Origin: Streptomycetaceae bacterium | GTDB taxonomy: Bacteria; Actinomycetota; Actinomycetes; Nanopelagicales; Nanopelagicaceae | Reading direction: 5' to 3' | Assembly (NCBI GenBank): GCA_027488165.1 | Contig: JAIYCF010000080.1 | Location: 1 to 22,348 of the forward strand | Length of the DNA: 22,348 bases | Shown here: positions 17,372-22,348 of the stretch, one piece after another | How positions within the stretch are numbered: position 1 is the stretch's first letter | Layout: each line of letters opens with the position of its first letter | Notes under the pieces: model-generated | Told to the model about the DNA's origin: nothing | Databases searched by the model: none | What the model saw: only the letters and a program-made list of their open reading frames with translations | Translations under genes and position numbers: made by a program

Positions 17372-18024
17372 ACTCGCAATTCTTTCAGATAAGGATTATT
17401 TTTTCGCTCGAATTTAATGGTGGTTTCTGGGCCGTGGCCGGGTAGGACTCTTAAATCGTCATCAAGCGTTAGTACACGCGTCTTAAGCGTCTTGATCATC
17501 GCTTCGTGCGACCCTGAGGGCAGATCAGTGCGACCAATAGATCCTGCAAATAAGACATCTCCCGATAGCAGAATTTGATCATTGATCGAAAACATCACAC
17601 TTCCACGAGTATGCCCAGGTGAATGAATCGCGTTGATTTTCATTCCGAGCAGATCGATTTGGTCACCATGTCTTAAGTTCTTTACTTCATTCGGTTCAAC
17701 GAACTCCATTGCATTTAGCGTTTCAATAAATTCGGCGCCATGTGCACCTTGTGGCTTAAGTAGAAGATCCCGATCTTCGCTATGAATATACGCAGGGATG
17801 TCATAGCCGTCAGCAAGTGGCTTGACTGAAAATGTATGGTCGAGATGTCCATGGGTGATTAAAGCCGCAACAGGCTTTAATCCATGTTGCGCAACAAGTG
17901 CTGTAATCTCATGGGAAATATCTGGCATTCCTGGATCAACAATGATGCACTCTTGCCCTGCCGCTGGTGCGATAACCCAACAATTGGTGGCAAACATTGG
18001 GGCCACAAAGGAGGTAACGAACAT
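17368..18024 (-). CDS. MBL-fold hydrolase, glyoxalase II-like
   Basis: Metallo-beta-lactamase-fold protein of 218 residues. The two-metal site is complete: THGHLDH at 57-63 (His58, His60, Asp62, His63), His138 in SPGHT, Asp156 in LSGDVLF and His197 in PGHGP. The end (FERKNNPYL) resembles the YcbL/glyoxalase II-type subgroup, which hydrolyses thioesters such as S-D-lactoylglutathione; the true substrate in a low-GC actinobacterium, perhaps a mycothiol conjugate, is inference. I chose the ATG at 18024 (AGG just upstream), because the longer frame adds 47 Arg-rich residues unlike the family. It is the first gene of the MBL-hisS-aspS unit, equivalent in position to Rv2581c of Mycobacterium. Confidence 0.9.
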   Translation of the reverse strand: MFVTSFVAPMFATNCWVIAPAAGQECIIVDPGMPDISHEITALVAQHGLKPVAALITHGHLDHTFSVKPLADGYDIPAYIHSEDRDLLLKPQGAHGAEFIETLNAMEFVEPNEVKNLRHGDQIDLLGMKINAIHSPGHTRGSVMFSINDQILLSGDVLFAGSIGRTDLPSGSHEAMIKTLKTRVLTLDDDLRVLPGHGPETTIKFERKNNPYLKELRV

Positions 18025-18164
18025 CGCCTGACCCCTATCTCCCGCGCAAAATAGGCGCGAACTTTCCCCGATAAGTAAGACAGGGTACCTTTTATCTCCG
18101 CAAGACCTCATCCACACACTCAAACAACGAAGGCGAAAACGCCGACGCGCTGAAGGGGAAAACA
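18025..18164. promoter_or_regulatory. Divergent intergenic region between the MBL gene and the DUF349 gene
   Basis: These 140 bases must hold the promoters for both directions. On the plus strand TACCTT (18086-18091) is a possible -10 and AAGGGG (18153-18158) is a good ribosome site for the DUF349 gene. CGCGC/GCGCG (18043-18059) forms a small hairpin in the presumed leader of the MBL gene, and GGCGAAAACGCC (18132-18143) is another short one. No clear -35 boxes are seen. Confidence 0.45.
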
Positions 18165-19484
18165 ATGACCGAGCAAATTAATCCAGGATCAATCAACGTC
18201 ACACCAGCAAATGCGAGTGCGGCATCTGCGTTAATTGGAGATCCATCAAAGTTCGGTCGTGTTGCAGATGATGGCACCGTTTATGTACGTACCTCAGAAG
18301 GCGAAAAAGCTGTTGGCTCATATCCAGGCAAAACCGCCGAAGAAGCGTTGCAGTATTTCGTAAGAAAATTTGAAGCCCTCGCCTCTGAGGTCGCTCTAAC
18401 CGCAGCCCGCATCAAAAGCGGTGCAATGGTTCCTGACGATGCTTATGAGGCTGTTAAGAAGTTGCGTCAACAAGTCCGCGAATTAAATGGTGTTGGCGAT
18501 CTTGCTGCGCTAGCTGCATCAGTTGAGCAAATTGAGCCACTAATCGAAGGCCACCGCGAAGCTTACGAAGCCAAGAAAGTCGCGGAAGCTGCGGCAAAGG
18601 CTGCACGTCGCGAACAAGTTTTAGTTGAGAAAGAGAAGATTGTCGCTGAAGCTGAATCGCTAGCCCTCTCTGAAAATTGGAAGGTCACCGGCGATCGCCT
18701 AAAAACTCTGCTCGAAGAGTGGAAATCCGCGCCTCGCTTAGATAAGAAAGTTGATGGCGAACTTTGGAAACGCTTTTCTGCATCACGAAATAAGTTTGAT
18801 AAGCGTCGCAGAACTCACTTTGCAACGCTAGAAGAGACCACCGCTAAGGTCTCGGCAACAAAGAAGTCACTTGTAGAGCAGGCTTCAAAACTCGCTACCT
18901 CGACCGATTGGGTTGCCACAGCGCGCACTTTCAAGTCTCTAATGGATCAGTGGAAGGCTGCTGGTCGCGGCAAGCCAAGTGAGGATGCAAAACTTTGGGC
19001 GAAGTTCAAGGCGTCACAAGATCAATTCTTCACCGCTAAGAACGCCGACCTCGAAAAGCGCGAAGTATCAATGATTGCAAACCTTGCTAAGCGCGAAGAG
19101 TTAATTGTTCAGATCGAAGCGCTTCTTCCCTTTACTGATGTCAAGGCTGCGAAGAACTCATTCCGCGAACTCTCTCGCGCATGGGAGAAAGTCGGCATCA
19201 CTCACCGCGATAAGCGAGCGGCGCTAGATGCACGAGTTGCCAAGGTTGAGGAAGCTATCAAATCTGCAGAGGCCGAGATCTGGCGCAAGACTGATCCGGC
19301 TGCAAAGGCCCGCGCCGCAGATGTGGTTAAGCAATTAGCGGATTCAATCGCAAATTACGAGAAGATCGCAGCGAAATCTACCGCTGCAGGTAATGCGAAG
19401 AAGGCGCAAGAAGCACTTGATTCAGCAGCTGCTCGTAAGGTTTGGTTGGCAGAGGCTGAGAAGTCTCTCGCTGAATTCAACTAA
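18165..19484 (+). CDS. DUF349 repeat protein
   Basis: Cytosolic, strongly helical and highly charged protein of 439 residues with no signal peptide. An N-terminal region (about 25-60) contains FGRVADDGTVYVRTSEGEKAV, a typical lead-in of actinobacterial DUF349 proteins. It is followed by a long coiled-coil-like stretch (about 130-170) and three DUF349 repeats near 171-217, 248-293 and 323-372. Each carries the W-x2-L/T...W-K-x-A/S pattern and an LW-x2-F block; the third is more diverged. The molecular function is unknown. It has a strong AAGGGG ribosome site and is divergent from the MBL gene. Its neighbours match Streptomyces, where a DUF349 gene also lies between hisS and relA as I recall. 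It converges on rel with 25 bases between. Confidence 0.85.
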   Translation: MTEQINPGSINVTPANASAASALIGDPSKFGRVADDGTVYVRTSEGEKAVGSYPGKTAEEALQYFVRKFEALASEVALTAARIKSGAMVPDDAYEAVKKLRQQVRELNGVGDLAALAASVEQIEPLIEGHREAYEAKKVAEAAAKAARREQVLVEKEKIVAEAESLALSENWKVTGDRLKTLLEEWKSAPRLDKKVDGELWKRFSASRNKFDKRRRTHFATLEETTAKVSATKKSLVEQASKLATSTDWVATARTFKSLMDQWKAAGRGKPSEDAKLWAKFKASQDQFFTAKNADLEKREVSMIANLAKREELIVQIEALLPFTDVKAAKNSFRELSRAWEKVGITHRDKRAALDARVAKVEEAIKSAEAEIWRKTDPAAKARAADVVKQLADSIANYEKIAAKSTAAGNAKKAQEALDSAAARKVWLAEAEKSLAEFN

Positions 19485-19509
19485 CCGTTACTACTTAAGC
19501 ATCTCTTCG

Positions 19510-21663
19510 TTAATTTCGATAAACGTCATAGACGCCTTCAACTGCGCGTACTGCAGCTAAGACAGAATCGAGATGCGTTGCATCTGCCATTTCAAAGGTG
19601 AACTTGCTGATCGCAGTTCGATCTTTAGAGGTATTTACCGCAGCGCTTAAAATATTTACATGCTGTTCAGATAGCGCTCTCGTTACATCCGCCAAGAGTC
19701 TTGACCTATCTAGCGCCTCTACTTGTATGTTAACCAGGAAGACGCTTCCGGCGCCGTCGAGCCAACGAACCTTCGCTATTCGCTCCCCTTGGTTGAGCTG
19801 TAAATCAGCGGCGTTGATGCAATCATCGCGGTGAACCGAGATACCGCTTCCTTTGGTGATGAATCCGATGATTCCATCGCCAGGTACTGGTGTGCAGCAA
19901 CGCGCTAACTTCACCAAGACATCGCCAACACCCTCAACTTCAATAGCGCTACTGGAACGTCTAATTGAATGTGATCCCGTTGGAATACTTTCAATCGTTG
20001 GTTCTGGATGCGAATCCTCAACGCCCAATGAAACAACTAATTTTTCAATGATTGAAGCAGCGGAGACATGTCCGTCACCTACCGCGCTATAGAGCGCAGA
20101 AATATCTGGATAACGAAGCTCGTGCGCCAACTCGAGAAGGGAATGTCCAGCGAAAATCTTCTGAAGTGGAAGTCCGGCCTTGCGCATTTGGCGGGCGATT
20201 GATTCACGACCTGCATCAATGGCTTCTTCACGCCGTTCCTTGCTGAAATGTGCCTTGATCTTTGATCTAGCCCGCGGTGATTTTACAAAGTTAAGCCAAT
20301 CGCGAGAAGGTCCCGCATTCTCGCTCTTATTGGTGACAATCTCGATGACATCGCCATTAACTAAGCGGGTATCGAGTGGAACTAGACGACCATTAACTTT
20401 CGCTCCAGCACATTTGCTTCCGACATCTGTGTGCACTGAATATGCAAAATCAACCGGTGTCGATCCACCTGGAAGAGCTATGACGCTCCCCTTTGGCGTA
20501 AATACGAATACTTCAGGGCTACCTAAATCAAAACGCAGCGCCTCTAGGAATTCAGAAGGATCTTCTGTTTCTTTCTGCCACTCATGCAACTGACGCAGCC
20601 AAAGCATCTCTGGTGAAGTGTTTTTCGATTCATTGCCTTGCTTGTACTTCCAATGTGCGGCGATACCGAACTCCGCACGAGAGTGCATCTCGAAGGTTCT
20701 AATCTGAATCTCAATCGCTTTACCATTTGGACCGATCACCGTTGTATGTAGCGATTGGTAAAGGTTGAATTTAGGCATTGCAATGTAATCTTTAAATCGA
20801 CCGGGAACTGGCGACCAACGTGCGTGAATTGATCCAAGCACCGCATAGCAATCCTTTACATCATTAACCAGGACTCGAATACCGACTAGGTCATAGATGT
20901 CATTGAAATCGCGGCCTCGCACGACCATCTTCTGATAAACACTGAAGTAATGCTTTTTCCGTCCCGTGACCGTTGCTTTGATTGAATCTCTTTCGAGATC
21001 GCTCTGAACCGCATCAATTACCTCTTGTGAAAGTGCGTCACGTGAAGGCGATCGCTCAGCCACCAACCTAGAAATCTCTTCAAACTTCTTAGGCTCGAGA
21101 ACTTCAAAAGAGAGATCTTCTAACTCCCACTTGATTGCGTTCATGCCCAGGCGATGCGCCAATGGAGCGTAGATATCTAAGGTTTCACGCGCCTTACGTT
21201 CGGCGCTTTCGGTGCTAACGAATTTCCATGTCCGAGCATTATGTAAGCGATCCGCAAGTTTTATAACAAGAACGCGGATGTCTCGAGACATCGCTACAAC
21301 CATTTTGCGAACGGTTTCAGCCTCTGCAGTTGGGCCGTAAGTTAACTTGTCTAACTTAGTTACACCATCTACAAGGTTTGCGATCTCGTCGCCAAAGTCT
21401 GCACGTAACTGCGCTAGCGAATAAGGCGTATCTTCTACCGTGTCATGAAGAAGCGATGCAATTATCGTTGTGTCATTTAAACCAAGTTCAGCCAATATCT
21501 GGGAAACCGCAACCGGATGAGTTATGTACTCCTCACCAGATTTGCGAAGTTGTCCCGCATGCGCGTTCTTAGCTACTTCAAATGCCCGTTCCACATCAGA
21601 GAGCCGACTAGATGGATGGCTCTCTTTTAGCGTTGCTAATAGGGGTGCAACTAGAGCATTCAA
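19510..21663 (-). CDS. rel: Bifunctional (p)ppGpp synthetase/hydrolase, RelA/SpoT family
   Basis: Makes and degrades the alarmone (p)ppGpp in the stringent response. It has 717 residues with all long-RSH domains. The HD hydrolase includes ITHPVAV (His49), LLHDTVEDT (His73-Asp74) and KLADRLHN (Asp138). The synthetase region has GRKKHYFSVYQKM (234-246), DFNDIYDLVGIRV (252-264), YQSLHTTV (302-309) and IEIQIRT (317-323). TGS is at 384-443. The zinc-finger-like region holds Cys589, Cys590, His611 and Cys615, and a C-terminal ACT domain is at about 642-717. An intact HD pair predicts hydrolase as well as synthetase activity. The start is TTG; AAGG lies eight bases upstream and no ATG fits. It follows secF by ten bases. 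Confidence 0.96.
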   Translation of the reverse strand: MNALVAPLLATLKESHPSSRLSDVERAFEVAKNAHAGQLRKSGEEYITHPVAVSQILAELGLNDTTIIASLLHDTVEDTPYSLAQLRADFGDEIANLVDGVTKLDKLTYGPTAEAETVRKMVVAMSRDIRVLVIKLADRLHNARTWKFVSTESAERKARETLDIYAPLAHRLGMNAIKWELEDLSFEVLEPKKFEEISRLVAERSPSRDALSQEVIDAVQSDLERDSIKATVTGRKKHYFSVYQKMVVRGRDFNDIYDLVGIRVLVNDVKDCYAVLGSIHARWSPVPGRFKDYIAMPKFNLYQSLHTTVIGPNGKAIEIQIRTFEMHSRAEFGIAAHWKYKQGNESKNTSPEMLWLRQLHEWQKETEDPSEFLEALRFDLGSPEVFVFTPKGSVIALPGGSTPVDFAYSVHTDVGSKCAGAKVNGRLVPLDTRLVNGDVIEIVTNKSENAGPSRDWLNFVKSPRARSKIKAHFSKERREEAIDAGRESIARQMRKAGLPLQKIFAGHSLLELAHELRYPDISALYSAVGDGHVSAASIIEKLVVSLGVEDSHPEPTIESIPTGSHSIRRSSSAIEVEGVGDVLVKLARCCTPVPGDGIIGFITKGSGISVHRDDCINAADLQLNQGERIAKVRWLDGAGSVFLVNIQVEALDRSRLLADVTRALSEQHVNILSAAVNTSKDRTAISKFTFEMADATHLDSVLAAVRAVEGVYDVYRN

Positions 21664-21673
21664 AAGCTACGCC

Positions 21674-22348
21674 TTACTTGCGGCCTTTGCGCTTAGGTTG
21701 GTTGCGAGGACCTTTACCTGTGCTTGGACGAATCGCTGGACGTTCGCTCTTGGCAGCAACTGAAGTCGAACCAGAATCTGCTCCTCCGCGTGCTGCAACT
21801 CGCTTGGCCAGTGCCTGCATCGCTGGCTCTTTCTCGCGCAATGAGGCAAGAAGTGGAGGGGCGATAAAGATCGAAGAATAAGTTCCTACTGCCAATCCAA
21901 TAAAGAGCGCCAGAGATAGGTCCTTGAGAGTTCCTGCTCCGAGAAGTCCTGCACCTACAAAGAGAATAGCGCCGACAGGAAGAAGGGCGATCAGAGAAGT
22001 ATTGGCAGAGCGAACAATTGTCTGATTGACAGCCAAGTTAGCGGCTTGAGAGAAGGTGACTTTACCAACGGCAGCAACTGACTTTGTGTTCTCTCGCACC
22101 TTATCGAAGACAACAACTGTGTCATAGAGCGAGTAACCAAGAATCGTCAAGAAACCAATGACCGTAGCAGGCGTAACATCAAATCCCACGAGCGCATAGA
22201 TTCCAACGGTGATAAAAACGTCATGAACTACTGCAACGATTGCAGAGATCGCCATCTTCGGTTCGAAGATCATCGTTAAGAAGATCATGATTACGATCAA
22301 AAATGCGACGAGTCCGTAAAGGGCCTTTTTCGTAATCTCTTTACCCCA
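21674..22348 (-). CDS. secF: Protein translocase subunit SecF, C-terminal part
   Basis: Membrane component of the SecDF complex, which uses proton flow to drive late steps of Sec export. The frame is open to the window edge, so about 224 C-terminal residues are seen and the N-terminal part is missing. SecF marks are AVVHDVFITVGIYALVGFDVT and LGYSLYDTVVVFDKVRENT, with about five membrane segments. The tail is basic (TGKGPRNQPKRKGRK). The first M of the visible frame (22300) is internal, not a start. secD should lie upstream, outside the window. rel follows directly after ten bases; in many actinobacteria apt lies between them. Confidence 0.95.
   Translation of the reverse strand, partial: WGKEITKKALYGLVAFLIVIMIFLTMIFEPKMAISAIVAVVHDVFITVGIYALVGFDVTPATVIGFLTILGYSLYDTVVVFDKVRENTKSVAAVGKVTFSQAANLAVNQTIVRSANTSLIALLPVGAILFVGAGLLGAGTLKDLSLALFIGLAVGTYSSIFIAPPLLASLREKEPAMQALAKRVAARGGADSGSTSVAAKSERPAIRPSTGKGPRNQPKRKGRK

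Noticed and set aside
18025..18165. Longer MBL-fold frame reaching the DUF349 start
   Set aside because: The added 47 residues are Arg-rich and would fill the whole divergent promoter region. The family begins near the ATG at 18024.
1..22348. tRNA genes, CRISPR arrays, insertion sequences, prophage or defence genes
   Set aside because: All gaps are short (largest about 140 bases). None contains repeats, tRNA-like arms or transposase fragments, and the coding regions are all explained by core genes.

Overview
This window is a compact stretch of housekeeping chromosome from an actinobacterium. Two things point to this: the gene order matches the pyr - bldD - nusB - efp - aro - alaS - aspS - hisS - rel - secF neighbourhood of Streptomyces and Mycobacterium, and it encodes a BldD-type regulator and an EF-P with the actinobacterial PGKGP loop. 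The DNA is only moderately GC-rich, many genes overlap by 1-4 bases and intergenic gaps are tiny. That combination suggests a streamlined, low-GC lineage such as the freshwater acI group (Nanopelagicales, e.g. Planktophila). The lineage is inference from composition and synteny; no marker gene was compared.

Layout. Positions 1-3445 (minus strand) hold a pyrimidine operon transcribed as pyrR-pyrB-pyrC-carA, with carA cut by the window edge. Ahead of pyrR is a predicted PyrR-binding hairpin that can also pair with the pyrR Shine-Dalgarno. Divergent to pyrR is a bldD homologue on the plus strand (3572-4084) with an intact c-di-GMP-binding signature. Positions 4094-5076 (minus) carry nusB and efp. 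A perfect hairpin at 5156-5174 separates them from the shikimate/peptidoglycan/alaS block.

Positions 5199-14250 (minus) read, in transcription order: DUF948 membrane protein, alaS, ruvX, mltG, aroE, a minimal A24 prepilin-peptidase-like protein, aroC, aroK, aroB, aroQ. Five shikimate-pathway enzymes are therefore together. Positions 14326-18024 (minus) carry an MBL-fold hydrolase, hisS and aspS. Divergent from these is a plus-strand DUF349 gene (18165-19484). Positions 19510-22348 (minus) carry a bifunctional RelA/SpoT homologue and the C-terminal part of secF, which runs off the window.

Functional logic. The region couples nucleotide synthesis (pyr), aromatic amino-acid/chorismate synthesis (aro), translation and tRNA charging (alaS, aspS, hisS, efp, nusB) and the stringent-response alarmone enzyme (rel). 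There are no mobile elements, tRNA/rRNA genes, CRISPR arrays or foreign-looking islands. The observations most worth checking are the PyrR-controlled RNA switch in front of pyrR, the conserved BldD c-di-GMP signature in an apparently reduced genome, the lack of apt between secF and rel, and several residue-level features in AspRS, MltG and EF-P.
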